Assembly: GCF_021582875.1 (NCBI RefSeq)
Contig: NZ_CP091138.1
Coordinates: forward strand, 3,038,001-3,102,000
Origin: Microbacterium sp. KUDC0406
Lineage (GTDB): Bacteria; Actinomycetota; Actinomycetes; Actinomycetales; Microbacteriaceae
DNA length: 64,000 nucleotides
Reading direction: 5' to 3'
A program made the translations under genes and the position numbers. This document shows, in pieces, positions 47,963 through 57,199 of the stretch (position 1 is the first letter of the stretch; each line of letters opens with the position of its first letter). The notes under the pieces were generated by a model that had not been told where the DNA came from, searched no databases, and saw only the letters and a list, made by a program, of their open reading frames with translations.

Positions 47963-48943
47963 ATGGCTAGTCAGGACTGGTTCGACAAGGACTTCTACAA
48001 GACGCTCGGCGTCAAGAAGGATGTCTCGGACGCGGATCTGAAGAAGACGTACCGCAAGCTGGCGCGCAAGTACCACCCGGATTCCAACCCGGGTGATGCC
48101 AAGGCCGAGGCGACGTTCAAGGAGATCAGCGAGGCGTACTCGGTGCTCAGCGATGCCGATCAGCGCAAGGAGTACGACGAGATCCGCGCCATGGGCTCGG
48201 GTGCGCGCTTCACCGCACCCGGTGCCGGCGGAGCGGGCGGCTTCGAGGACGTGTTCAGCCGGTTCGGGCAGGGCCGCAGCCAGCAGGCCGACTTCGACGA
48301 CATCTTCGCGATGTTCAACCAGGGCGGCGGCTCGTTCGGCTCGGGCCGATTCGGGCAGCCGTCCGGCGGATACCGCGGTTTCGGCGGTCCGCAGCGCGGC
48401 GCCGACGTGACCGCGCGCACCACGATCGACTTCGTCACCGCGGCCAAGGGCGAGACCATCTCGCTGCAGTCCGAGGACGGCAAGCCGTTCAAGGTGAAGA
48501 TCCCCGCCGGCGTCGCCGACGGGCAGAAGATCCGGCTCCGCGGCCGCGGTCGTCCCTCGCCGGACGCCGGCGAGAGCGGCGACATCGTGGTGCAGATCAC
48601 GGTGCGTCCGCATCCGGTGTTCTCCCGCGAGGGGCTGAACCTGCGTCTGACCGTGCCGGTGACGTTCACCGAGGCCACGCTCGGCGCGACGATCGAGGTG
48701 CCGACGCTCGACGGCGAGACCGTCAGGCTGCGGGTAGCCCCCGGCACGCCGTCGGGGCGGGTGCTGCGGGTCAAGGGCCGGGGCATCACCACCAAGAAGG
48801 GCACCGGCGACCTGCTCGCCGAGCTGCAGGTGGCGGTTCCCTCGCACCTCGACGAGGCGGCGAGGGCGGCCCTGGAGGCGTTCCAGGCCGCAGAGCCGAA
48901 GGAGAACCCGCGTGCCGAGATGATGGCGAAGGCGCGGGCCTAG
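47963..48943 (+). CDS. dnaJ: DnaJ-family co-chaperone without zinc finger
   Basis: 326 residues. J domain at the N-terminus (DWFDKDFYKTLGVKKDVSD, HPD in KYHPDSNPGD), then a Gly/Phe-rich region (GGGSFGSGRFGQPSGGYRGF) and the two C-terminal peptide-binding beta domains. The four CxxCxGxG repeats of classical DnaJ are absent, so it is the DnaJ2/CbpA-like form that actinobacteria place in the dnaK operon. Gap of 12 nt after grpE. Confidence 0.94.
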   Translation: MASQDWFDKDFYKTLGVKKDVSDADLKKTYRKLARKYHPDSNPGDAKAEATFKEISEAYSVLSDADQRKEYDEIRAMGSGARFTAPGAGGAGGFEDVFSRFGQGRSQQADFDDIFAMFNQGGGSFGSGRFGQPSGGYRGFGGPQRGADVTARTTIDFVTAAKGETISLQSEDGKPFKVKIPAGVADGQKIRLRGRGRPSPDAGESGDIVVQITVRPHPVFSREGLNLRLTVPVTFTEATLGATIEVPTLDGETVRLRVAPGTPSGRVLRVKGRGITTKKGTGDLLAELQVAVPSHLDEAARAALEAFQAAEPKENPRAEMMAKARA

Positions 48944-48956
48944 CCGCCGGTCGCCC

Positions 48957-49033
48957 CGCGAGCGATGGTCGTTGAGCGAGCGATGGTCGTTGAGCGAGCG
49001 AAGCGAGACGAAACGCAGAGACGAAACGCAGAG
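48957..49033. repeat. Family B repeat with internal duplications
   Basis: GATGGTCGTTGAGCGAGC occurs twice (from 48964 and from 48982), followed by GAAGCGAGACGAAACGCAGA with GACGAAACGCAGAG repeated once more. It lies in the 112-nt spacer between dnaJ and hspR. Confidence 0.88.
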
Positions 49034-49054
49034 GTCTGGGAAGGAGGCATGAGG

Positions 49055-49489
49055 ATGGCTGAGATCGAGGAGGATGCTCCGGTCTACGCGATCGCGGTCG
49101 CGGCCGAGCTCTCCGGCATGCACCCCCAGACCCTGCGTCAGTACGATCGCATCGGCCTGGTCGTGCCCGGCCGCACCCGCGGTGGCTCGCGGCGCTATTC
49201 GCCCCGCGACATCATGCAGCTCCGCGAGGTCGCCCGGCTCTCCGCCGACGGCATGAGCCTGCCGGCGATCGCGCGCCTGCTCGACCTGGAGGATGAGGTG
49301 CGCGCACTGCGCCATCGCGTGCGCGAACTCGAGCAGACGCTGGATGCCGAGCGGCGCAGCCGCCCCGGCGTCCGGGTGTTCGCCGCGGCGACCAGCGGGC
49401 AGGTGATCACGGTCCCCTCGGGCCGTCGCCTGCGCCGCTCCACCGAAGTCATGCTGTGGAGCCCGCGACGTTCCGGCGACGACGACTGA
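49055..49489 (+). CDS. hspR: Heat-shock repressor HspR (MerR family)
   Basis: 144 residues. MerR helix-turn-helix YAIAVAAELSGMHPQTLRQYDRIGLV, wing RTRGGSRRYSPRDIMQLREV, then a coiled-coil helix (EDEVRALRHRVRELEQTL). It binds the HAIR site before dnaK, usually with DnaK as co-repressor. ATG 49055 is chosen because AAGGAGG lies 7 nt upstream; ATG 49049 is too close to it. The repeat-filled spacer may weaken read-through from dnaJ. Confidence 0.93.
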   Translation: MAEIEEDAPVYAIAVAAELSGMHPQTLRQYDRIGLVVPGRTRGGSRRYSPRDIMQLREVARLSADGMSLPAIARLLDLEDEVRALRHRVRELEQTLDAERRSRPGVRVFAAATSGQVITVPSGRRLRRSTEVMLWSPRRSGDDD

Positions 49490-49493
49490 CGGC

Positions 49494-50851
49494 TCAGATG
49501 CCGAGCACGGCCTTCGCGATGAGGAAGTAGATCACCAGCCCGGTGGCGTCGACGAACGTCGTGATGAACGGGTTCGAGAACACCGCGGGATCGACCCGGA
49601 TCGCGCGCGCGGCCAGCGGCATCATGCCGCCGACGGATGCCGCGACCGTGCAGACCGCCACGAGGGTGAGGCCGATCACCAGGCCGACGTGCCACTCGTA
49701 GACGAGTCCGGCGATCGCGAACCCGAGCAGCCCGAGCAGCAGGCCCAGGCAGAACCCGGTGCGCACCTCGCGCGAGAGCACCCTCAGCACGTCGCGCGGT
49801 GCGACCTCGCCGAGGGCGAGCGATCGGGTGACCGTGGTCGCCGCCTGGTTGCCGGTGTTGCCGCCGGTGCCGATCAGCAGCGGTACGAACAGTGCCAGCA
49901 CCGTCATCTGCGCGAGCGTCGCCTCGAAGCTGTCGAGGACCTGCACGGTGAGCGTCGCGCCGACGGCGAGCACCAGCAGCCACACCACGCGCGAGCGCAC
50001 CAGCCGGCGGATCGGCGTCGACAGGTACGAACGGCGCAGCGGCTCCACGCCGCCCTGCCGAGCGGCGTCCTCGCTCTCCTCCTGCTTGAGGATGCGGGCG
50101 GCGTCGTCGATCGTGAGGATGCCGACCAGCCGATCCTCGCCGTCCACGACCGGCAGCGCGAGCAGGCCATAGTCGGTGGTGCGGCGGGCGGCGGTCTCGG
50201 CGTCCTCCGAGACGACCGCGATGTGCGCGTCGTTCATGAGGTCGCCGATCAGCGTGTCGTCGGGCGCGCCCATCAGGTCGCGCAGGCTGACGACGCCGAC
50301 CACCCGCCGGCCGTGGTCGGTGACCGGCAGCGTGTAGATGGTCTCGGCCGACTCGAGTGCGCCGCGGACGCGCGCCATGGTCGCGGCGACGGTGAGCTGC
50401 GGATGCGTGGTGACGAACTCCGGGCTCATCCGGCGCCCGATCGAGTCCTGCGGGTAGCCGAGCATGCCCGAGGTGAGGTCGCGCTCCTGCCTGGTGAGGC
50501 CGCGGAGCAGTCGCGGGGCGACGGATGCCGGCAGCTCGTCGAGCAGCCACACCCGGTCATCCGGATCCATCTCGGCGAACAGGGTCGTCACCTCGGCGTT
50601 GCGCAGCGCCTGAACCAGGTCGCCCTGCGTGCCGGGGAGAGCGCCTCGAACACCTCGAGCGCCCTGCCCTTCGCCAGCAGGCGGTACACGATCGCTGCAT
50701 CCTCGATGCCGAGCCGGTCGACGAGTTCGACGATCTCAGGGACGGACAGCGGGGTCAGCACGGCGGATGCGCCGGCGAGGTCGTTCTGGGCGAGGAGCTG
50801 GCCGATCGTGTCGGCGGCGTCTGCCACGTTCTGAAGCTGCGTGGGGGTCAT
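49494..50851 (-). CDS. mgtE: Magnesium transporter MgtE, interrupted by one frameshift
   Basis: About 451 residues when joined. The N-terminal helical domain begins at 50851 (LLAQNDLAGASAVLTPLSVPEIV) and breaks near 50630. The rest (VTTLFAEMDPDDRVWLLDELP, two CBS domains with VGVVSLRDLMG and LVGILTIDDAARIL, and five membrane helices with FVPLLIGTGGNTGNQAAT) runs to 49494 in the next frame. Adding one C to the CCCC run of CTCTCCCCGG (minus strand) gives LSPGTQGDLVQALRNAEV and one protein. Mg2+ channel gated by its cytoplasmic domain. The 218-nt upstream spacer could hold an Mg2+ leader, but no known riboswitch core was recognised. Confidence 0.9.
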
Positions 50852-51040
50852 GGATGTGCCTTCGCAGAGGAGGCCGCCCCACCGCAGCGGTCAGTGCGAG
50901 CTGATCTGCGGTGCGGAGCGGAAGCGGATGGGTGAAACGCGTCTGCGACTGTGACTGTCACTGGACATGGGGCACCACCTCGCTTCCTGGATCCTCGGAG
51001 GGCGCAGAACCTCGTACAGCCTACGCCTTCTCGCAGAATG

Positions 51041-51056
51041 TACTCTGTCAACAGTA
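51041..51056. promoter_or_regulatory. Probable GntR autoregulatory operator
   Basis: TACTCTGTCAACAGTA stands 14 nt before the GntR start. It shares CTGTYAACAGT with the perfect palindrome before tctC, so both are probably bound by the same GntR protein. Confidence 0.6.
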
Positions 51057-51069
51057 AACGGGAGGGCAT

Positions 51070-51734
51070 GTGGCTCAGACGGTGCAGCGGGGCGAAGCGC
51101 TCGGCGTTCAGGTGGCGGATGTCATTCGACAGCGGATCGTCCGGGGGATCTGGCGCCCGGCGAGCGGATCACCGAGGAGGCGCTCGCCGAGGAGTTCGCG
51201 GTCAGCCGGGGTCCGGTGCGGGACGCGCTGACGCAACTGAGCTTCGAGAAACTGGTGCGCATCCAGCGTCCTCGCGGCGTGTTCGTCGTCGGCCTCACGA
51301 ACGACGACGTCGACCAGCTGTACAGCCTGCGCGGCGCGCTCGAGCAGCTCGCGCTCTCCCGCGCGGTGCGCGTCGAGGACGATGCGCGCTGGCGTGCGAT
51401 GGCCGCGGCGGTGCAGCGGATGGCGGATGCGGCGGATGCCGGCGATCACGCCGCGTTCGTCGCCGCGGACCTCGACTTCCACTCGCAGATCTACGTGCTC
51501 GCGGATCATCCGCGGCTGGAAGGGGCGTGGAATCAATACCTGCCCACCTTCACAGCACTGCTCGACGTCACGATCAACCACGACGCCGACCTGCACGACT
51601 CGGCCGGCGATCACGTGCTGCTGATGGATGTCATGCGCTCGGGGGACCCGGACGAGGCCGCGGCGGTGCTGACCGCGCACCTCGACGGCGCCCGGGATCG
51701 GATGCTGAGCGAACTCGACGCGCGTCGCGGCTGA
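51070..51734 (+). CDS. GntR family regulator (FadR/FCD type), interrupted by one frameshift
   Basis: About 221 residues when joined. The start GTG 51070 gives AQTVQRGEALGVQVADVIRQ; the winged helix continues in the next frame as LAPGERITEEALAEEFAVSR, GPVRDALTQLSFEKLV. One extra G in the G5 run at about 51150 gives VRGDLAPGERI and closes the break. The C-terminal FCD domain (ADLDFHSQIYVLADHPRLEG, then HVLLMDVMRSGDPDEAAAVL) has the His/Asp pattern that binds a metal and a carboxylate. It stands directly upstream of a tricarboxylate-type transporter and probably senses the transported acid. Confidence 0.88.
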
Positions 51735-51768
51735 GCCGGCGCGAGACGCGGGCGCCGCGCCGGATGTT

Positions 51769-51782
51769 GACTGTTAACAGTC
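51769..51782. promoter_or_regulatory. Perfect palindrome GACTGTTAACAGTC, probable GntR operator for tctCBA
   Basis: This 14-bp perfect palindrome, extendable to GTTGACTGTTAACAGTCGAC with one mismatch, lies 57 nt before the tctC start. It shares its core with the site before the GntR gene. Confidence 0.75.
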
Positions 51783-51838
51783 GACACTGATACGCTCGCG
51801 ACGTCGACAACCCGGTCGACCACCACTGAGGAGCAAAG

Positions 51839-52802
51839 ATGCCCCGCACGCGCACCATCCGAGCGGCTGCCGCGATCGCCGCCGTCGCCGCGACCGCTCT
51901 CGTTCTGGCCGGCTGCACCAAGGTCGAGGAGGGGAAGCCGAGTCGAGCTTCCCCGAGAAGGACATCCGCCTGATCATCCAGGCGAACCCGGGCGGCGGCT
52001 CCGACCTGTCCTCGCGCGCCCTGGCTTCCGAGCTCGAGAACATCCTCGACGTCAGCGTCGTGCCCGAGAACATGCCGGGCGCCGCCGGTGCGCTCGCCAT
52101 GGAGTACGTGGGCGCCCAGAAGGCCGACGGGTACGTCATCGGCTTCGCGCCGGTCGAGATCGCCATGCTCAACACCACCCAGGGCGCCGATGTGCAGCCC
52201 GAGAACTACGATCTGCTCGGGCAGATCATGCTCGCCCCCGGCGTGATCAGCGTCGGGGCGAACAGCGGCCTCGACTCGCTGGAGTCCCTCGTCGCGAAGG
52301 CGAAGGCCGGCAAGGTCACCGTCGCGAACTCCGGCGCCGGCTCGATCTGGGAGGCCGCGACGATCGGCCTCGCCAAGGCGACCGATGTCGAACTCACCCC
52401 GTGCCCTACGACGGCGGCGCGACCGCGGTCGGTGCAGCGGCGTCCGGCGAGACCGTCGCCGCGGTCTCGGGTCTGGGCGAGGCGCTCGCGCAGGGCGACG
52501 CCGTGAAGATCCTCGCGGTCATGCACGGTGAGCGGCACCCGGACGCCGAGGATGTGCCGACGGTGAAGGAGGCCATCGGCGAGGACGTACAGTTCGGCGG
52601 CTGGGGCGGCATCTACGCACCCAAGGGACTGCCGGACGACGTGCACAAGACACTCGAGGATGCGGTGAAGAAGGCCGTCGAGTCGGACTCGTATCAGAAG
52701 TTCCAGAAGGAGGCCGGGAACCTCGTGATCTACCGCGACTCGGCCGAGTGGACGACCTTCGTCGGCGAGCAGTTCGACCTGTTCAAGGACCTGCTGGGCT
52801 GA
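51839..52802 (+). CDS. tctC: Tripartite tricarboxylate transporter substrate-binding protein, two frameshifts
   Basis: This TctC/Bug-type lipoprotein has a signal helix RAAAAIAAVAATALVLAGC with lipobox LAGC. The conserved FPEKDIRLIIQANPGGGSDLSSR loop is in a second frame, and the last third (VPYDGGATAVGAAASGETVA to the stop) is in a third. Each break is cured by one base in a run: GGGG to GGGGG near 51940 (EEGEAESSFPEKD) and CCCC to CCCCC near 52398 (ELTPVPYDGGAT). About 321 residues when joined. Delivers a carboxylate to TctAB. SD GAGGAG before ATG 51839. Confidence 0.88.
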
Positions 52803-52856
52803 TCGGCTTCGGGGCCGGGTCGGAGACCCGGCCCCGATCTTCTCGAGAGGGAAGAC

Positions 52857-53384
52857 ATGACCGACATCGAGGTCGTCGAGGGCGACGACTATCAGGCCGC
52901 GAAGCCGTCGCGTCCGCTGGAGATCACCTTCGCCGTGGTCGCGCTCGCCGTGTCGGCGGGATACCTGGCGCTGGGCACGCAGATCCCCCTCCGCCGCGAG
53001 GCCGCCGCAGGCCAGATCGACGCGAGGTTCTGGCCGATGCTGCTCGGCGTCTCGGCGATCGTCGTCGCCGTGCTGCTGCTGGTGGTCGCGCTCACCCGGC
53101 CTGCGCCGACCCGCGAGGACGTCGAGCGCATCCAGCCCGGCGGCATCCTGCGGATCGTCGCCACGCTCGTGATCGTGATCGCCTTCGTGGGGCTCTGGTC
53201 GCTCGGGTCGATCATCCTGTTCGGGTACCGGATCGAGCTGTTCCCGATCGCGGCCGGACTGCTCATGATCGCGCTGATGCTGCTGTACGGACATCGGCGC
53301 TGGCTCAGCCTCGTCATCTACTCCGTCTCGGTCACAGCGTTCGTCTACGTCGTGTTCGGCATGCTCCTGAGGATCCCGCTGTGA
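52857..53384 (+). CDS. tctB: Tripartite tricarboxylate transporter small membrane subunit TctB
   Basis: 175 residues with four hydrophobic segments: ITFAVVALAVSAGYLALG, FWPMLLGVSAIVVAVLLLVV, LVIVIAFVGLWSLGSIILFG and the last pair IAAGLLMIALMLLYG and LVIYSVSVTAFVYVVFGMLL. RFWPMLLG is the usual TctB signature position. Overlaps tctA in a GTGA. Confidence 0.9.
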   Translation: MTDIEVVEGDDYQAAKPSRPLEITFAVVALAVSAGYLALGTQIPLRREAAAGQIDARFWPMLLGVSAIVVAVLLLVVALTRPAPTREDVERIQPGGILRIVATLVIVIAFVGLWSLGSIILFGYRIELFPIAAGLLMIALMLLYGHRRWLSLVIYSVSVTAFVYVVFGMLLRIPL

Positions 53385-55030
53385 ACCCCTTCATCGAGGG
53401 CATCGATTCCCTCCTGGACGTCTCGATCCTGCTCAACATGGGCGTCGGCCTGGTGCTCGGCTTCATGGTGGGTGCGTTCCCCGGCATCACCGCGACGATG
53501 GCGGTCGCACTCGCCGCGGGCTTCACACTGACCCTCGAACCCGTGCAGGGCCTCGCCGTCATGCTCACCATCTACGCCGCGGCGAACTTCGGCGACCGGG
53601 TGCCGTCGATCCTCATCAACACCCCCGGCACTCCGGCCTCGATCGCGACAACCCTCGACGGCTATCCCATGGCGAAGCAGGGCAGGGCCGGGCTCGCGCT
53701 CACTATCTCGGCGATCGTGTCGGCCATCGGCATCCTGGCGTCCCTCGTGCTCTTCTCGGTCGCGGCGGTGCCGATCGCGAGCTTCGCACGCGACTACTTC
53801 AAGTCGCCCGAGCTGTTCGCCCTGGTCGTGTTCGGCATCGCGATCATGATCGGCATCTCGTCGAAGTCGATGCTGAAGGGCATCCTGGCGGGGCTCTTCG
53901 GACTCATGCTCGGCACGGTCGGCACTTACGCGGCCACGGCCGATCAGCGCTTCACCTTCGGGTCCCTCGAACTGGTGGAGGGCGTGAACTTCATCGCCGT
54001 GATCATCGGGCTGTTCGGCATCGCCGAGCTCTTCGACCAGCTGCTGACCCACCGCTCGACCAAGGTGCGGCCGATCTCCAGCCTCGGACGCTGGTGGCCG
54101 AACTGGGGCGAGATGAAGCAGACAGGGCGGGCGACCGCGGTCTCGGGTGCGGTCGGACTGGGCGTGGGCCTCATTCCGGCGGCCGGCGGCGACATCGCCG
54201 GGCTCATCGGCTGGGAGCAGGCGCGCCGGGTGTCGAAGCATCCGGAGCGGTTCGGCAAGGGCACGATCGAGGGCGTGGCCGCGTCGGACACCGCGTCCAG
54301 TGCCACGCTCGGAGGGTCGCTGACCACGACGATGGCGCTCGGCATCCCGGGCGACTCGGTGATGGCGGTGATGATCGGCTCGATGATCATCTGGGGCATC
54401 ACCCCCGGCCCGACGCTGTTCACCGAGCGACCCGACCTGGTCGTCTCGATCGCGGTGATCATGCTCGTCGCCACGCTGCTTTCTCTCGGACTCAGCCTGG
54501 TGCGCATGAAGGGCATGGTGAAGCTCCTCGACGTGCCGCAGCCGTACCTGTGGAGCGGCATCCTGATGTTCTGCATCATCGGCACCTACGCCACGTCCAA
54601 CAGCCTCTCGACCGTGATCACGATGCTCGTGTTCGGCGTCATCGGCGTCCTGCTCAAGCGGATGCAGGTACCGGCGGGCCCGGTCGTCCTGGGCCTCCTG
54701 CTCGGCCCGCTCGCCGAGGAGAACCTGGCGCGCACTCTGGCGATCCTGCCGACGCGGCCGTTCTTCGAGGTCGTCAGCCCGATCGCCATCATCCTGCTCG
54801 TGCTCGCCGTGCTCTCGATCGCCATGCCGGCTATCCGCGCCGCTCGCAGACCGCGCGCCGAGCGCGCGTCGCTCGAGGACTCGGTGCTCGACACCGAGAG
54901 TGTCGCCCAGATCCAGCACGCGCGGGAAGAGCTCGCCGCAGACCCCGACCTGCTCACCTCCACGGTGCGCAGCGTCGATGCCGAGAAGACCCGCCGCAAC
55001 CGGCGGAACGAGAAGGAGAACGAGAAGTGA
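53381..55030 (+). CDS. tctA: Tripartite tricarboxylate transporter large membrane subunit TctA
   Basis: 549 residues, about 12 helices. Conserved family segments are GLVLGFMVGAFPGITATMAVAL, SILINTPGTPASIATTLDGYP (two NTPG/GTP turns) and TMALGIPGDSVMAVMIG with its twin gating proline. Ion-driven uptake of a di- or tricarboxylate with TctB and TctC. The C-terminal ~60 residues are a charged cytoplasmic tail (VRSVDAEKTRRNRRNEKENEK). GTG start; its stop overlaps the aldolase start, so the enzyme is co-translated with the transporter. Confidence 0.93.
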   Translation: MNPFIEGIDSLLDVSILLNMGVGLVLGFMVGAFPGITATMAVALAAGFTLTLEPVQGLAVMLTIYAAANFGDRVPSILINTPGTPASIATTLDGYPMAKQGRAGLALTISAIVSAIGILASLVLFSVAAVPIASFARDYFKSPELFALVVFGIAIMIGISSKSMLKGILAGLFGLMLGTVGTYAATADQRFTFGSLELVEGVNFIAVIIGLFGIAELFDQLLTHRSTKVRPISSLGRWWPNWGEMKQTGRATAVSGAVGLGVGLIPAAGGDIAGLIGWEQARRVSKHPERFGKGTIEGVAASDTASSATLGGSLTTTMALGIPGDSVMAVMIGSMIIWGITPGPTLFTERPDLVVSIAVIMLVATLLSLGLSLVRMKGMVKLLDVPQPYLWSGILMFCIIGTYATSNSLSTVITMLVFGVIGVLLKRMQVPAGPVVLGLLLGPLAEENLARTLAILPTRPFFEVVSPIAIILLVLAVLSIAMPAIRAARRPRAERASLEDSVLDTESVAQIQHAREELAADPDLLTSTVRSVDAEKTRRNRRNEKENEK

Positions 55031-55896
55031 CCCGCTATGACATCCTGACCGCGATCCCCACCGCGTTCCACCGCGACGGGTCGCTCGATCTGGACGGGTC
55101 GCGCGCGATCTTCCGCTACGTCGGGCAGTCCGGCAACGAGGGCGCGTTCGTGCTCGGCACGACCGGGGAGTTCCCCGCCGTCGACGTCGCAGAGTTCACC
55201 GCCCTGGTCTCGGCCGCGCTCGAGGAGCTCGCAGACCGCATGCGCGTGATCGTGCATGTCGGTCAGCCGAGTGCCTACGAGGCGGTGCGACTAGTCGGCA
55301 TCGCGCGGGAGCTCGGCGCCACCGAGTTCGCGGCGCTGACGCCGTACTACCTGAGGGCGTCGGATGATGCCGTCCTCGACTACTTCCGCGCGGTGTCAGA
55401 GGCCGTCGGCGACGGGCGCCTCTACGTGTACGTCTATCCGGCCCGCAGCGGCAATCCGGTTTCGCCGGGGCTGCTGGCGCGGCTGGCGGAGCTGCCGAAC
55501 ATCGTGGGAGCGAAGGTCAGTGAACTCACACTCGACGACATCGCCGCGTACCGGGCGGTCGTCCCGGCCGACTTCGAGATCTACACCGGTGCCGACCGCG
55601 ATCTGGTCGCCGCGGCCGGCGTCGGGGCGCAGGGCGTCGTCTCGGGAGTGTCGTCGGTGACTCCCAAGCCGTTCCGGTCGCTGGCGGATGCTGCACGCAC
55701 CGGCGATGCGGAGGCGATCGCCGCGGCGCAGATCGCGGTCGACGAGGTCGTCTCCACGATCGGCGGCGACATGGCCCGGATGAAGGAGGGCTACCGCGTG
55801 CTCGGCGTCGCCGACGCCTACTGCCGGATGGCCCTGGACGAGCCGGACGCGGCCGCGCGCACCGAGGTCGCACGCGTGGTGGCTGCCCACGCCTGA
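55027..55896 (+). CDS. DapA/N-acetylneuraminate-lyase family aldolase
   Basis: 289 residues of the class I TIM-barrel family. The GTTGEF motif (LGTTGEFPAVD, about 41-45), the catalytic Tyr in LYVYVYPARSGNP (about 139) and the Schiff-base Lys in VGAKVSEL (about 164) are present. It is not the housekeeping dapA: placed as the last gene after tctCBA, it most likely cleaves or dehydrates the imported acid or a 2-keto-3-deoxy-type derivative. GTG start overlapping tctA. Confidence 0.87.
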   Translation: MTRYDILTAIPTAFHRDGSLDLDGSRAIFRYVGQSGNEGAFVLGTTGEFPAVDVAEFTALVSAALEELADRMRVIVHVGQPSAYEAVRLVGIARELGATEFAALTPYYLRASDDAVLDYFRAVSEAVGDGRLYVYVYPARSGNPVSPGLLARLAELPNIVGAKVSELTLDDIAAYRAVVPADFEIYTGADRDLVAAAGVGAQGVVSGVSSVTPKPFRSLADAARTGDAEAIAAAQIAVDEVVSTIGGDMARMKEGYRVLGVADAYCRMALDEPDAAARTEVARVVAAHA

Positions 55897-55926
55897 CGCC
55901 TTCGCGCGCGCAGAGACCGCGCTGCT

Positions 55927-55986
55927 CCCGCACGAGAAGCCGCTTCCTGCACGAAACACCCGCAGGAGGCGGCTTTCTCATGCGGG
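55927..55986. terminator. Long hairpin between convergent genes
   Basis: The arm at 55927-55950 (CCCGCACGAGAAGCCGC...) pairs with 55962-55986 (...GGCGGCTTTCTCATGCGGG), about 22 of 25 positions with one bulge. It serves the end of the tct-aldolase operon and the opposite gene. Confidence 0.75.
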
Positions 55987-56004
55987 AACGGGTGTCTCGT
56001 CGGA

Positions 56005-56926
56005 TCAGTCCAGCGGCTCGACCGCGAAGCGGAACGCCGCGCCCTGGCGGAACGGCTCCACGATCTCGAAGTTCTCGTAGGCGGGACCGCCGGGGATCTC
56101 GGAGGCGCTCGCCCAGTACGACCAGCGGGCGTTGACCTGCGCGCGCAGATCGGGATGCGGATCGTCGACCCGCCAGGTCTGCCTGGCTCTGCGGCCGATG
56201 AAGCGCCAGTGCTCGGCGGTGTCGTCGGCGTAGGTCGCGGACCACGGGTCCGTCTCGTCGCCGACGGCACTGACCTCTGCGGCGGTGCCGTCGCGGCGAA
56301 GCTCGGCGAGACCGAACACGTCGTGGGCGGTGAAGCCGGTGCCCGAGAAGCCGGGCCACAGCTCCCGCGGCTCGACCATCCGATCGGCCAACTCGAGGCG
56401 TCGCAGTCGCGCCCAGTTGCCCATCGTCGCCGACAGGATCAGACGATCGAGGGGAGCGGATCCCTCGTTCGAGAATCCGGCCACCTCGACCTCGTGGGGG
56501 CGATCGGCCCGGAAGCGCACCCGCACCCGCACGTCGGCGCCGTCGTCGAAGCGCTCCACGCCGATCCAGACCGTCAGGTGCTCGACGCCGTCGATCTGCT
56601 CGACGACGCCCTGCGCCGGCTCGGCGGGGTCGCGGGGCTCGGCCGTGTCGGGACCGTCGCACGACCAGAACCTCTTGCCCTTCTGGCCGGGGTCGAGGGT
56701 GCTCGGTTCGAGTTCCGAGTAGCCTCTGGTCTCGGACCCCGCCACCACGGGTTCGACCGCGATGAAGTTCACCAGCCGCTCCCGTGGATGGTCGAGATAC
56801 GGGGTGAACACACGCAGCAGCCCGCGCGGTCCGGGGATCGGATGCAGGCCGATCTGAAGGCCGTCGGAATGCCCCCAGCGCGGTTCCGACGGGGACGTCT
56901 GCGGCGGGGCGCAGCCAGGTGGTCAC
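56005..56926 (-). CDS. Conserved-looking hypothetical protein, frameshifted near its start
   Basis: About 306 residues when joined. The start GTG 56926 gives TTWLRPAADVPVGT; the body continues in another frame as RWGHSDGLQIGLHPIPGPRG, then VFTPYLDHPRERLVNFIAVEP to the stop at 56005. An indel near 56880 explains the break. The body is beta-rich (VRVRVRFRADRPHEVEVAGFSN, RFWSCDGPD) with no family I can name; the look is of a carbohydrate-active or sugar-binding sandwich, which is inference. Divergent from the sugar ABC operon and preceded by a GAAATCGATTTC operator, so it is probably co-regulated with it. Confidence 0.7.
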
Positions 56927-56975
56927 GAGGGGCTCCCTTTCTCGGAGAAGGCGATCACGGACACCGTAGTCGAAT

Positions 56976-56987
56976 GAAATCGATTTC
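56976..56987. promoter_or_regulatory. LacI-type operator 1, GAAATCGATTTC
   Basis: A perfect 12-bp palindrome 49 nt before the hypothetical gene on the minus strand. An identical copy lies 107 bp away, allowing loop formation. Confidence 0.8.
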
Positions 56988-57082
56988 TCTAGAGAACGTC
57001 CCGAAGCACGTGCGGGGTGATGCCCGCCTCCGGCATCCGCCCGCTCGCCGGGCAGGTTTCGGTCGGGTGGTCCCTTGTGGAT

Positions 57083-57094
57083 GAAATCGATTTC
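57083..57094. promoter_or_regulatory. LacI-type operator 2, GAAATCGATTTC
   Basis: A perfect copy of the 12-bp palindrome 105 nt before the first sugar-binding protein gene. The LacI-family regulator expected to bind it is not in the window. The 272-nt divergent spacer holds nothing else recognised. Confidence 0.8.
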
Positions 57095-57199
57095 GTCTAA
57101 CGTGGCGTCTACCCGGTCGACGGCGCCCGTCGGCCGAGCCTCGGCACCTGCCGATCACAGCAACGATTCGAGGACGAGTCGAGTTCCTGAGGAGGAACC

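Noticed and set aside
50852..51069. M-box Mg2+ riboswitch before mgtE
   Set aside because: Only short, loose similarity was seen; the conserved GGGUCA and GUGCUAAA-type elements were not found, so it is left as an unknown leader.
55027..55896. Housekeeping dapA for lysine synthesis
   Set aside because: Family residues fit, but co-translation with tctA and a GntR regulator point to catabolism; dapB-like neighbours are absent.
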